Positions 35,512 through 43,979 of a DNA stretch of 64,000 bases are shown piece after piece. The position numbers were made by a program, and so were the translations under genes. The stretch is from Halobellus litoreus (GTDB lineage: Archaea > Halobacteriota > Halobacteria > Halobacteriales > Haloferacaceae). Numbering within the stretch: position 1 is the stretch's first letter; each line of letters opens with the position of its first letter. The notes under the pieces were generated by a model. That model made no database searches, was not told where the DNA came from, and saw only the letters and a list, made by a program, of their open reading frames with translations. The stretch spans positions 186,001-250,000 of the forward strand of contig NZ_JANHAW010000002.1 of the NCBI RefSeq assembly GCF_024464595.1, in the 5' to 3' direction.

Positions 35512-35685
35512 ATGGAGAGTCAGCCGAACAGTCCGTACGTCTACTCCGAGGACGTCTCGGAGCCGGCCGAACCGTACGTCTCACACGACGAAGTCGAAGA
35601 AGATGCCTTGCCCGACCCCGAGGGCCGGGACGTGATCATCGCCGACGGGCAGGCGATGAGCTACCGGGCGTATCACCGGCGCTGA
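35512..35685 (+). CDS. Small acidic protein, 57 residues
   Basis: A 57-codon gene beginning MESQPNSPYVYSEDVSEPAE and ending in YRAYHRR. A strong TATA element CTTTATATAC at 35481-35490 lies about 25 bases before the ATG, the typical leaderless spacing, which is the main support for its reality. Composition is acidic with a basic end and third-position GC is high. I do not recognise a function. Confidence 0.7.
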   Translation: MESQPNSPYVYSEDVSEPAEPYVSHDEVEEDALPDPEGRDVIIADGQAMSYRAYHRR

Positions 35686-35730
35686 ACTCTTCTCTCGAAC
35701 CGCTCGACGCCGAACCGGCGACCGGTCGGT

Positions 35731-36129
35731 CTAGAACGCGTCGCCGTGGACCGTCGCGTCCGCGTGGAGTTCCTCGCGGAGCGCCGAGTGGACGTGGCAG
35801 ATGCCCTCTGCTCGGTCGAGGATCTCTTCGAACGTCTCCCCGTCGAGGTCGGCCTCGACGTAGATGTCGAAGCTGATCGATTCGAGGTCGTCGTCGTCGT
35901 CGAGGTCGGCGTCGGCGTCGATCTGGATCTTGCCGAGGTCGTCGTGACCGCGCTGTTGGCCGCCGACGCGGAACGCCGGCAGGAAACAGGCGGCGTAGTC
36001 CGCGACGAGGACCGCGTTGGGGTTCGGCCCCTCCTCGTCGGTCGCGTCGATGGTGAGTTCGAAGTCGCCCACCTGGCTGGTGCTCGCGAAACCCGCGTCA
36101 CTGACGGTCGAAGTCTGAATGTCGCTCAT
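35731..36129 (-). CDS. OsmC-family protein
   Basis: A 132-residue protein of the OsmC/Ohr family. The two active-site cysteines are visible: C48 in DYAACFLPAF and C111 in EGICHVHSALREE. Such proteins reduce organic hydroperoxides or related electrophiles. A CTTTAGG promoter element lies about 25 bases upstream of the ATG. The aspartate-rich loop (residues 71-81) is typical of halophilic proteins. Confidence 0.88.
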   Translation of the reverse strand: MSDIQTSTVSDAGFASTSQVGDFELTIDATDEEGPNPNAVLVADYAACFLPAFRVGGQQRGHDDLGKIQIDADADLDDDDDLESISFDIYVEADLDGETFEEILDRAEGICHVHSALREELHADATVHGDAF

Positions 36130-36230
36130 TCTGTCGGAACCGAGGGGCGGGACCGTCCTAAAGGTTGGCTACCGGGTCGTTTTCGCCCCGATCTACGAGG
36201 GGGACGGACGGCGCGGACGCTGACCGTTCG

Positions 36231-36953
36231 CTACTCCAAGGTGAACGATTCGTCGCCGTCGAGAACGTGGACTTCAGCCGACGAGCCGGTCGCCTTTACC
36301 TCGCGGACGAAGTCGTCGGTGTCGATCTCGATCGGCGGGAACGAGTCGTAGTGCATCGGGAAGACGTGATCCACGTTCAGCCAGTCCGTGGCGATGGCGG
36401 CCTGCACCGGCCCCATCGTGAAGTGATCGCCCACGGGTAGCGCCGCCGCGTCCGGTTCGAGATACGGCCCGATGACGTCCTTCATCTCGGACATCAGCCC
36501 GGTGTCGCCGGCGTGATAGAACGTCGTCGCGTCCGCGTCCGACTCCTGCGTCGGCTTTTTGTCGCTGAGGAGGAACCCGGTCGGCATACCGAGGCTGGTC
36601 TCGTAGCCCGTGTTGAGCCCGTTCGTGTGATCCGCGCGGTGCATCGTCACGAAGGCGTCGCCGCACTCGACGGTGCCGCCGATGTTCATCCCGATGCTGT
36701 CCTCGAAGCCGATCTCGGACTCCATATAGCCGGTCATCTCCGGGACGCCGACGACCGTCGCGTCCGTGAACGCGCCGGCGTCGCTGATGTGGTCGGCGTG
36801 ACCGTGCGTGAGGAGCAGGTAGTCCGGCGTCTCGACGTCCGAGGCGGCGATCTCGGTCATCGGGTTGTCGAAGAACGGGTCGATCAGAAAGGTCGTACCG
36901 TCGACGTCGACGTGCCACGTGGAGTGGCCGTGCCAAGTGAGTTCCATCGTCAT
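36231..36953 (-). CDS. Metallo-beta-lactamase-fold hydrolase, UPF0173 type
   Basis: A 240-residue metal-dependent hydrolase. Motifs are LTHGHADHI, with H/D metal ligands, THGHADH-proximal WHGHSTW, and [11 protein letters not shown] start at the second ATG (36947, MELTWHGHS) is also possible. The family is widespread and its substrate is not known. Confidence 0.85.
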   Translation of the reverse strand: MTMELTWHGHSTWHVDVDGTTFLIDPFFDNPMTEIAASDVETPDYLLLTHGHADHISDAGAFTDATVVGVPEMTGYMESEIGFEDSIGMNIGGTVECGDAFVTMHRADHTNGLNTGYETSLGMPTGFLLSDKKPTQESDADATTFYHAGDTGLMSEMKDVIGPYLEPDAAALPVGDHFTMGPVQAAIATDWLNVDHVFPMHYDSFPPIEIDTDDFVREVKATGSSAEVHVLDGDESFTLE

Positions 36954-37113
36954 CGTCCGTTCGCACGTTCAACTGGAACGACAATAAAGCGTACTGTCGG
37001 CGGAGGGCAGGGGCAGCGGCCGCTGTGAGTTGGTCCGCACACGCATCTGCGCCCGTGCGAACGCGGCGACACCCACTGCATACGTATTTATTCTCAAACG
37101 ACATTTTTCACCT

Positions 37114-37788
37114 ATGGATTTCGAGATCGAGTATCAGCCGTCGTTCGCCCTCCTGACCGTCTCGCTCGACGTCGACGAATCGATACGCGCCGAGGCGGGG
37201 GCGATGGTGTCGCACGACACGACGATCGGAATGGAGACGGCCGCCACGGGCGGGTTCCTCTCGTCGATCAAGCGGTCCCTCGGCGGCGAGAGCTTCTTCC
37301 AGAACACGTTCACGGCCGAGGCCGCCGGCGACGTGCAGTTGGCGCCGCCGCTCCCGGGCGACGTCACGCACCTGGACTTGCAGGACGAGACCGTGTACGT
37401 CCAGTCCGGTTCGTATCTCGCCGGGACCACCGACCTCGATGTCGACACAGAGTTCGGCGGCGGGCGGACGTTCTTCGGCGGCGAGGGGCTGTTCCTCCTG
37501 AAGGTGAGCGGCACCGGACCGCTGTTCCTGTCGAGTTACGGCGCGATCCACGCCGTCGAGGTCTCCGAGGAGAAGCCGTTCGTCGTCGACACGGGTCACA
37601 TCGTCGCGTTCGAGGACTCGCTGACGTTTTCGGTGCGCCGCGTCGGCGGCCTGCGGTCGACCCTCGCGAGCGGCGAGGGGCTGGTCTGCGAGTTCGACGG
37701 GTCGGGGACGGTCTGGCTCCAGTCGCGGAGCGCAGACGCGTTCATCTCTTGGCTCGCCCCGCAACTGCCGACGCAGTCGAGCAACTGA
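37114..37788 (+). CDS. AIM24/TIGR00266-family protein
   Basis: A 224-residue beta-rich protein. It begins MDFEIEYQPSFALLTVSLD and carries the glycine-rich core (ATGGFLSSIKRSLGGESFF, GTGPLFLSSYG, VVDTGHIVAF) characteristic of this family, which includes mitochondrial AIM24. Function unestablished. I start at ATG 37114, with promoter element GTATTTATTC about 25 bases upstream. Confidence 0.87.
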   Translation: MDFEIEYQPSFALLTVSLDVDESIRAEAGAMVSHDTTIGMETAATGGFLSSIKRSLGGESFFQNTFTAEAAGDVQLAPPLPGDVTHLDLQDETVYVQSGSYLAGTTDLDVDTEFGGGRTFFGGEGLFLLKVSGTGPLFLSSYGAIHAVEVSEEKPFVVDTGHIVAFEDSLTFSVRRVGGLRSTLASGEGLVCEFDGSGTVWLQSRSADAFISWLAPQLPTQSSN

Positions 37789-37868
37789 CCGCCACCGCGG
37801 CGAGGATCCGAAACGCCCCCACGGCTCGATAGAAAGAACGAAGCGCCGCGCGGACGACACCCCGAGGT

Positions 37869-38609
37869 ATGCACACGGTCAGATTCAGAGATCCCGCGGG
37901 ATCGGTTCGAGCGGGCGAGTGGCACGGAGACAGCGTCTCCTTCGGCGGCGAGACCCACCACCTCGACGACGTCGATATCCTGCCGCCAGCCGAACCGACG
38001 AAGATCGTCTGTATCGGCCGCAACTACGCCGATCACGCCGCGGAGATGGACAACGAGATCCCCGACCGGCCGTTGCTCTTTCTGAAGCCGCCGAACGCCC
38101 TCTCCTCGCACGGCGACACGGTGACGCTGCCGGCCGGCAAAGAGCGAATCGACCACGAGGCGGAGATCGCGGTCGTGATCGGCGAGGCGGCGCGGAACGT
38201 CGCGGCCGACGAGGCGATGGACCACGTCGCGGGATTCACCTGTATGAACGACCTCTCGAACCGCGACGACCAGCGCCGAGAGACCAACTGGGTGCGCGGG
38301 AAGGCCTTCGACAACGCCGCCCCGCTGGGGCCGGTCGTCGCGACCCCCGACGAGGTCCCGATGGACGCCGACATCGAACTCCGCGTCAACGGCGAGACCA
38401 GACAATCTTCCTCGCGAGATCACCTCGCCTTCTCGGTCCCGGAACTCATCGAGGAGATCACGACGTATCTGACGCTGGAACCGGGCGACGTCGTCGCGAC
38501 CGGGACGCCCGGCGGCGTCGGGCCGCTCGAAGACGGCGACACCGTCGAGGTCGAACTGGAAGGCGTCGGAACCCTCGAACACGACGTTCGCATTCCGGAA
38601 CCGAGGTGA
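37869..38609 (+). CDS. Fumarylacetoacetate hydrolase-family protein
   Basis: A 246-residue enzyme. Visible motifs are KIVCIGRNYADHAAEM, the metal-site region IDHEAEIAVVIG, GFTCMNDLSNRDDQ and VVATGTPGGVGPL. Relatives are acylpyruvases, oxaloacetate decarboxylases or hydratases of aromatic degradation; the neighbours do not narrow this down. Acylpyruvase/oxaloacetate decarboxylase is the commonest role of stand-alone members. Confidence 0.87.
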   Translation: MHTVRFRDPAGSVRAGEWHGDSVSFGGETHHLDDVDILPPAEPTKIVCIGRNYADHAAEMDNEIPDRPLLFLKPPNALSSHGDTVTLPAGKERIDHEAEIAVVIGEAARNVAADEAMDHVAGFTCMNDLSNRDDQRRETNWVRGKAFDNAAPLGPVVATPDEVPMDADIELRVNGETRQSSSRDHLAFSVPELIEEITTYLTLEPGDVVATGTPGGVGPLEDGDTVEVELEGVGTLEHDVRIPEPR

Positions 38610-38697
38610 GTCCAGGCCGCGCCGGAACTGCAACGCGTCGGATCAGTGGTCTGCGGCCGTACTGCATTCGGCGATTCCGAAAGGGCAACCCCTAAGT

Positions 38698-38711
38698 TTA
38701 GGTTTGCCTAA
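38698..38711. promoter_or_regulatory. DtxR-type iron box overlapping TATA element
   Basis: TTAGGTTTGCCTAA is a palindrome with five-base arms and resembles the metal-dependent DtxR-family box (TTAGG-N4-CCTAA). It overlaps the TATA-like AAGTTTAGG about 25 bases before the GTG start of the dehydrogenase operon, so binding would block transcription. A near-identical element occurs in the promoter of the BtuFCD-type transporter. Confidence 0.6.
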
Positions 38712-38720
38712 TCCGGGAAC

Positions 38721-39332
38721 GTGGAACTGACTCGACGCGACGCCCTGGCGGCGCTGGCGGCCGCGGGCGCGACGATCGGCGGCGGCGTCCTCGCCGGGCG
38801 GATGGAGCCGCCGCGCGCGCGCACTGAGGGATCGACATCCCTCGACTCGGACTCCTCGGCAGCGCCGTCGCTGTCGACGGACCTCCTCGACCTCCTGGAG
38901 GCGCTCTCCGCAGTCCTCTATCCCGACGAGGTCGACGGCCGCCGCGAGTTCGTCGAGACGTACGTCCTCGGCCGGGTCTCGGACCGTCCCGACTACCGCG
39001 ACGGAGTTCGGGAGGCGGCCGCCCAACTCGACGCCGTCGCCCGCGACTGGGAGGACTCAACGTACGCCGACCTCGACGCCGACGCTCGCGACCGACTACT
39101 CCGGAACCTCGGCGTCGAGACCGCCGACCCCGACCCCGAGGGACCGATCTCGGACCGGATCCGCTTCTTCCTCGTCGACGACCTGCTCTTCGCCTTCTAC
39201 TCCTCGCCCGCGGGTGGCCGACTCGTCGGCATCGAGAACCCGATCGGTCACCCCGGGGGGATCGAGAGCTACCAGCGCGGGGCGATGCCGGGCGCGGAGA
39301 GCGACGCCGAAGGGGGTGCAAGCGATGGCTGA
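38721..39332 (+). CDS. Gluconate 2-dehydrogenase subunit 3-like Tat protein
   Basis: A 203-residue protein starting with GTG. A twin-arginine signal (LTRRDALAALAAAGATIG) opens it, and the body resembles the gamma/subunit 3 partner of gluconate and related membrane-bound dehydrogenases (LSAVLYPDEVDGRREFVETY). It overlaps by 8 bases (ATGGCTGA) with the GMC oxidoreductase, its predicted catalytic partner, which lacks its own signal and so may be exported by hitch-hiking. An iron box overlies the promoter. Confidence 0.8.
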   Translation: MELTRRDALAALAAAGATIGGGVLAGRMEPPRARTEGSTSLDSDSSAAPSLSTDLLDLLEALSAVLYPDEVDGRREFVETYVLGRVSDRPDYRDGVREAAAQLDAVARDWEDSTYADLDADARDRLLRNLGVETADPDPEGPISDRIRFFLVDDLLFAFYSSPAGGRLVGIENPIGHPGGIESYQRGAMPGAESDAEGGASDG

Positions 39333-40932
39333 GGACGGCGGCGTCGGCGACGGCGTCGACCGCACGCCCGCATCCCACGCCGATGTCTGCGTGGTCGGCT
39401 CCGGGCCCGCCGGCGCGCTCGTCGCCCACCGACTCGCCGAGCAGGGGTCCGACGTCGTCGTCCTCGAAGCCGGCCCGCGGTTCGACTTCGCGAACCGACG
39501 CGAACAGCAGGAGCGACACATCCGGCCGGGGATGGAAGATCCCTGGGAGATGGGCGGCCCGCGGGACGCGTACACGACCGCCGGGCGGCACTACCCGCTG
39601 AACGCCGCCCGCGTGAAGGGCGTCGGCGGGTCGACCCTGCACTGGCAGGGGATGGTGATGCGTCTGCACGAGCGCGACTTCGAGATGGAGACGCGACACG
39701 GTGTCGGCGTCGACTGGCCGATCGACTACGAGGACCTGCGGCCCTACTACGTCGAGGCCGAGCGAGCGCTCGGCGTGGCGGGCGCGATGGACAATCCCTA
39801 CGCGCCGCCGCGGGAGGAGCCCTTTCCCCTCTCTGCGTTTCCGCCCTCCTACTCCGACTCGCTCTTCGCCGAAGCCTGCGAACGCCTCGGGATCGATATG
39901 CACTCGGTGCCGAACGCCCGCAACTCCGAGCCGTACGACGGCCGCGCCGCCTGTCAGGGGTACGGGACGTGTCGGCCGGTCTGCCCCTCGGGCGCGAAGT
40001 ACACCGCCGAATCCCACGTCGAAAAGGCCGAGTCGACCGGGGCGCGCCTGATCGACCGCGCACCCGTGCAACGACTCGAACACGACGCGGCGGGCGACGC
40101 GGTCGAGGCCGCGGTCTACGCGACGCCGGACGGCACCGAGCACCGCCAGCCCGCCCGGCGGTTCGTCCTCGCCTGCGGCGGCGTCGAGAACGCGCGCCTG
40201 CTGTTGCTCTCCGAATCCGAGCAGTACCCAGACGGCCTGGCGAACACCTCGAACGCAGTCGGTCGCTTCTTTATGGATCACCTGTTCGCCGGCGCGGGCG
40301 GTCGCCTTGACGAACCGACGCGGCAGAACCACGTCGGGTTCATCACCAGCGAGTGCCACCAGTTCTACGACGACGAGGATCCCGTCGAGGGGACGAAACT
40401 GGAGTTCCTCAACTACGCCGGACCCTCTCCCGTGATCGAGGCCCTCCACGCCGAGACGTGGGGCGACGAACTCTTAGAGCAGCTCCGGGAGTCCTACGGC
40501 ACGCACATCGCGATGGGCGGACTCGTCGAGCAGTTACCCGACGCGGAGAACCGGATCACGCTGGACCTGAACCGCCGCGACGACCACGGGAACCCCGTGC
40601 CGCACGTCGAGTGGTCGCTCGCGGATCGAACGAAGCGCGCGATCCGACGGGCGAACGACGTCCAGCACGCGATTTTGGAAGAACTCGGCGTCGACATCGA
40701 GTGGACCGTCGGCCCGGACGCGACGGGCCCGGCGTACCACCAGATGGGCACCACGCGGATGGGGACGGACCCGACCTCCAGCGTCGTCGATGCCGAGTGC
40801 CGGACGCACGACCTCTCGAACCTCTGGATCGTCGGCTCCTCGGTGTTCCCCACCGGCGGTGCGATGAACCCGACGCTCACCATCGCCGCGCTCTCGCTTC
40901 GCGCGGCGGCGTCGCTGTCGGCGTCGCTGTAG
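39325..40932 (+). CDS. GMC-family FAD oxidoreductase (gluconate dehydrogenase-like)
   Basis: A 535-residue flavoenzyme. The FAD motif GSGPAGALVAHRL with VVVLEAG lies at residues about 24-50, followed by KGVGGSTLHWQGM. A cysteine-rich stretch, CQGYGTCRPVCPSGAKY, is typical of the gluconate/sorbitol dehydrogenase branch, and the C-terminal YHQMGTTRMG ... NPTLTIAAL contributes catalytic His/Asn. It probably oxidises a sugar or sugar acid and passes electrons on. I start at ATG 39325, overlapping the subunit 3 gene; AGGGGGT precedes it. Confidence 0.87.
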   Translation: MAEDGGVGDGVDRTPASHADVCVVGSGPAGALVAHRLAEQGSDVVVLEAGPRFDFANRREQQERHIRPGMEDPWEMGGPRDAYTTAGRHYPLNAARVKGVGGSTLHWQGMVMRLHERDFEMETRHGVGVDWPIDYEDLRPYYVEAERALGVAGAMDNPYAPPREEPFPLSAFPPSYSDSLFAEACERLGIDMHSVPNARNSEPYDGRAACQGYGTCRPVCPSGAKYTAESHVEKAESTGARLIDRAPVQRLEHDAAGDAVEAAVYATPDGTEHRQPARRFVLACGGVENARLLLLSESEQYPDGLANTSNAVGRFFMDHLFAGAGGRLDEPTRQNHVGFITSECHQFYDDEDPVEGTKLEFLNYAGPSPVIEALHAETWGDELLEQLRESYGTHIAMGGLVEQLPDAENRITLDLNRRDDHGNPVPHVEWSLADRTKRAIRRANDVQHAILEELGVDIEWTVGPDATGPAYHQMGTTRMGTDPTSSVVDAECRTHDLSNLWIVGSSVFPTGGAMNPTLTIAALSLRAAASLSASL

Positions 40933-41024
40933 ACCCCAGCAGAGACCGGTGAATAGCGGTGGAAACCCGCCTCGGGCGAACCGGAGACGCACCCTTAAAG
41001 ACCCGCGGGCGACAGGATACGCGT

Positions 41025-42122
41025 ATGCAACCCAGGGACCTCTCCGCGCACGAGGCGTACGTACCCGGCCGCGGGGCCGAGGAGGTGGCCCGCGACCTCG
41101 GAATGGATCCCGAGGAACTGACGAAACTGTCCTCGAACGAGAACCCGCACGGGCCGAGTCCGGACGCGGTCGCAGCCGTCGAGGCCGCCGCGCCCGACGT
41201 GAACGTCTATCCGAAGGCCTCTCACACGGACCTCACCGAACGGATCGCTGAGAAGTGGGGGCTCGACGACTCCCAGGTGTGGGTCAGCGCCGGCGCTGAC
41301 GGCTCGATCGACTACCTCTCTCGTGCCTTCCTGGAACCCAACGACGACATCCTCGTGCCGGCACCGGGATTCTCTTATTACTCGATGTCGGCGCGGTACC
41401 ACCACGGCGACGCGTCGACGTACCCCATCTCGAAGGACGACGATTTCGAGCAGACCGCCGACTCGATCCTGTCGGCGTACGACGGCGAGCGAATTCTCTA
41501 TGCGACCACACCGCACAATCCCACGGGGTCGGTGCTCGCACGCGACGAGATTCGGGAACTCGCAGAGCGCGTCGACGAACAGACCCTCGTCGTCGTCGAC
41601 GAGGCGTACGCGGAGTACGCCGCGGAGCCCTCCGCGATCGATCTGCTCGCGGAGTACGATAACCTCGCCGTCCTCCGGACGTTCTCGAAGGCCTACGGAC
41701 TCGCCGGGCTACGGATCGGCTACGCCGCCGTCCCGACGGCGTGGGCCGACGCCTACGCACGGGTGAACACCCCGTTCGCGGCCAACGAACTCGCCTGTCG
41801 CGCCGCGCTCGCCGCGCTCGACGACGAGGAGCACCTCGAACGCTCGATCGAGACCGCTCGCTGGGCCCGCGAGCACTACCGCGAGGAACTCGACGTCCCG
41901 ACGTGGGACTCCGGCGGAAACTTCGTCCTCTGCGAGGTCGGTGACGCGACCGCCGTCGCCGAGGCGACCCAAGAGCGGGGCCTCATCGTCCGCGACACCA
42001 CCAGTTTCGGGCTTCCCGAGTGCGTCCGGGTCTCCTGCGGGACGCGCGAGGAGACGCGCGAGGCGGTCGAAGTGCTCAACGACGTCGTCGCCGAACTCCG
42101 ACCGGAGGCCACTGAACCGTGA
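41025..42122 (+). CDS. hisC: Histidinol-phosphate aminotransferase
   Basis: A 365-residue class I/II aminotransferase. The start MQPRDLSAHEAYVPGRG, LSSNENPHGPSP, PHNPTG, VDEAYAEY and the PLP lysine in RTFSKAYGLAGLRIGY are the hallmarks of HisC. It transaminates imidazole acetol phosphate in histidine synthesis. I start at ATG 41025; a CCCTTAAAG element lies about 30 bases upstream. Its stop overlaps the GTG start of the adenylate kinase gene (GTGA). Confidence 0.92.
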   Translation: MQPRDLSAHEAYVPGRGAEEVARDLGMDPEELTKLSSNENPHGPSPDAVAAVEAAAPDVNVYPKASHTDLTERIAEKWGLDDSQVWVSAGADGSIDYLSRAFLEPNDDILVPAPGFSYYSMSARYHHGDASTYPISKDDDFEQTADSILSAYDGERILYATTPHNPTGSVLARDEIRELAERVDEQTLVVVDEAYAEYAAEPSAIDLLAEYDNLAVLRTFSKAYGLAGLRIGYAAVPTAWADAYARVNTPFAANELACRAALAALDDEEHLERSIETARWAREHYREELDVPTWDSGGNFVLCEVGDATAVAEATQERGLIVRDTTSFGLPECVRVSCGTREETREAVEVLNDVVAELRPEATEP

Positions 42123-42679
42123 GCCGCATCGCGCTCACCGGGACGCCGGGCACCGGGAAGACGACGGTCTCGGAACTGGTCGCCGAGGAGCTGGGAATCG
42201 AGGTCGTCCACCTGAACGAGGCGATCCGCGAGGCCGAACTCTTCGAAGACCGGGACGCCGAACGCGACTCGCTGGTCGCGGACCTCGACGCCGTCGAGGC
42301 GTGGCTCGCCGACCGGGAGCCGGACGGCGCCGGCGGAGCCGACGCTGACGGGGGAAGCGGCCGCGACGTCCTCGTCGAATCGCACCTCTCGCACCTCCTC
42401 GACGCCGACCGCGTGATCGTGCTTCGCTGTCAGCCGGACGAACTGCACCCGCGGCTCCGCGAGCGCGGCGAGTCCGAGGACTCGATCTCCGAGAACGCCG
42501 AGAGCGAGGCGCTCGACGTGATTCTCGCGGAGGCGGTCGACCGACACGGCGCGGCGTCGGTCTGGGAGATCGACACGACCGGACGCGATCCCGAAACCGT
42601 CGCCGACGACGTGGCGGCCGCTATCGAGGGCGAAATCGACCCCCGCGTCGGCGTCGTCGATTTCGTCGAATACCTATGA
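42119..42679 (+). CDS. Adenylate kinase family protein (AK6/Fap7-like)
   Basis: A 186-residue P-loop kinase. The Walker A TGTPGTGKTT lies at residues 8-17. Archaeal members of this branch are close to AK6/Fap7, which act in adenylate balance and in small ribosomal subunit maturation. An acidic insertion near residues 70-82 distinguishes it. It is the middle gene of the hisC operon, with 4-base overlaps on both sides. Confidence 0.87.
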   Translation: MSRIALTGTPGTGKTTVSELVAEELGIEVVHLNEAIREAELFEDRDAERDSLVADLDAVEAWLADREPDGAGGADADGGSGRDVLVESHLSHLLDADRVIVLRCQPDELHPRLRERGESEDSISENAESEALDVILAEAVDRHGAASVWEIDTTGRDPETVADDVAAAIEGEIDPRVGVVDFVEYL

Positions 42680-43299
42680 CGCTGGATCAGTACCGCGAAC
42701 TGGCGGACCGACTGCTCGGTCCGTTCGTCGCCGCCGCGGACCGCCTAGGATTGACTCCCGACGGCGTCAGCGTCGTCGCGTTCGGCTTCGCGGTCGCCGC
42801 CGGCGGCGCGTTCGCGGTCGCGACCCCGCTGTGGTACGTCACCGGCGCGCTGTTCGTCCTCTGTAACGGGTGGCTCGACCTCGTCGACGGCGCGCTCGCG
42901 CGGGCCCAGAACGTCGAAAGCGACGGCGGCGACCTCCTCGATCACGTCTTGGACCGCTACGCCGACATCGCGATGCTCGTCGGACTCGCGGCCGGCATCG
43001 ACGCCTACGCGCTGGGGTTGGCGGCGGTCACTGGCGTCCTGATGACCTCCTACCTCGGGACGCAGATCCAGGCCGTCGGTCTCGGGCGCGCGTACGGCGG
43101 TCTCGTCGGGCGGGCGGACCGCCTCGCGATAATCGGCGTCGTCGCCTTCGCCGCGGCACTGTCACTCGCGCTGGCGGCCGTTCCCCCGCGACCGTTCGGC
43201 CTGTCGCTGGTCGGCTGGCTCCTCGTCTTCTTCGCCGTCGTCGGGCATTTCACCGCGCTGCAGCGGTTCTGGGGCGCGTGGTCGGATCTGTCGGCGTAG
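42676..43299 (+). CDS. CDP-alcohol phosphatidyltransferase
   Basis: A 207-residue integral membrane enzyme. The signature D-X2-D-G-X2-A-R-X8-9-G-X3-D-X3-D is complete: DLVDGALARAQ followed by GDLLDHVLDR. About six hydrophobic segments are present. It transfers a polar head group onto CDP-archaeol; the archaetidylinositol or archaetidylglycerol phosphate synthase role is not resolved here. It is translationally coupled to the adenylate kinase-like gene. Confidence 0.88.
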   Translation: MTLDQYRELADRLLGPFVAAADRLGLTPDGVSVVAFGFAVAAGGAFAVATPLWYVTGALFVLCNGWLDLVDGALARAQNVESDGGDLLDHVLDRYADIAMLVGLAAGIDAYALGLAAVTGVLMTSYLGTQIQAVGLGRAYGGLVGRADRLAIIGVVAFAAALSLALAAVPPRPFGLSLVGWLLVFFAVVGHFTALQRFWGAWSDLSA

Positions 43300-43540
43300 C
43301 CGGGTTAGAAGACCGATCTCGGGAAGATGCACGCTGGCGGACAGTCGGCACTCCGTTCGCGACGGCGTCCTGACAGCGCCGTCGCTTTCGGGCCCGCGCC
43401 GACGTGCCGAACAACCGCGACCCGGCGCGGGGTGGGTCTCAACTCACGGGGCGTCTGGTCACGGGATCGTATATAAACCTCCGTCGACGGAGCGGCCGCG
43501 CGGGACAAAACTGATACCGCTCTCCCGACTGCTGACACGT

Positions 43541-43759
43541 ATGGTCCCCGAACCAGACGCAGACCGCGGATGCCCGAAGTGCGGTCACACCGAGACCGAC
43601 GTCGGAACGATCTCGACGACCGGCGGCGGCCTCTCGAAGATGTTCGACATCCAGACGAACAGTTTCAAGGTCGTCTCGTGTACGAACTGCGGCTACTCGG
43701 AGCTGTACCGCGACGCGACGGCCGGCTCTAGCGACATCGTCGACGTGTTCCTGGGGTGA
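43541..43759 (+). CDS. Small zinc-ribbon protein
   Basis: A 72-residue protein with two CxxC knuckles (CPKCGHTETD and CTNCGYSELY) forming a zinc ribbon of the nucleic-acid-binding type common in short archaeal proteins. A promoter element (ACAAAACTG) lies about 32 bases upstream of the ATG. Its stop overlaps the start of a small membrane protein (TGATG). Confidence 0.85.
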   Translation: MVPEPDADRGCPKCGHTETDVGTISTTGGGLSKMFDIQTNSFKVVSCTNCGYSELYRDATAGSSDIVDVFLG

Positions 43760-43932
43760 TGATTGCCGGCCCGTTACTCCTCTTCCTCGTCCTGTTCGCG
43801 GTCGTGGCCCCGCTGGTCCTCTACCTACTTGTCCGAGCCGAACACGATCAGCGGTCGACGATGGACCGTCGCGACGCCGAGCGGGCGGCACGGCGGGATA
43901 CGCGCGACGACCACGACTCCCGCGATCCCTGA
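43759..43932 (+). CDS. Small single-helix membrane protein, 57 residues
   Basis: A 57-codon gene whose ATG overlaps the zinc-ribbon stop (TGATG). It begins MIAGPLLLFLVLFAVVAPLV, one transmembrane helix, followed by a charged tail rich in arginine and aspartate (RRDAERAARR). It is short and easily missed. The overlap with a clear gene and the helix-plus-tail design support it; function unknown. Confidence 0.65.
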   Translation: MIAGPLLLFLVLFAVVAPLVLYLLVRAEHDQRSTMDRRDAERAARRDTRDDHDSRDP

Positions 43933-43979
43933 GAGACTCCGGAGCACGGATAAGTCCCACCGCCGAAAAACGGCCACAG

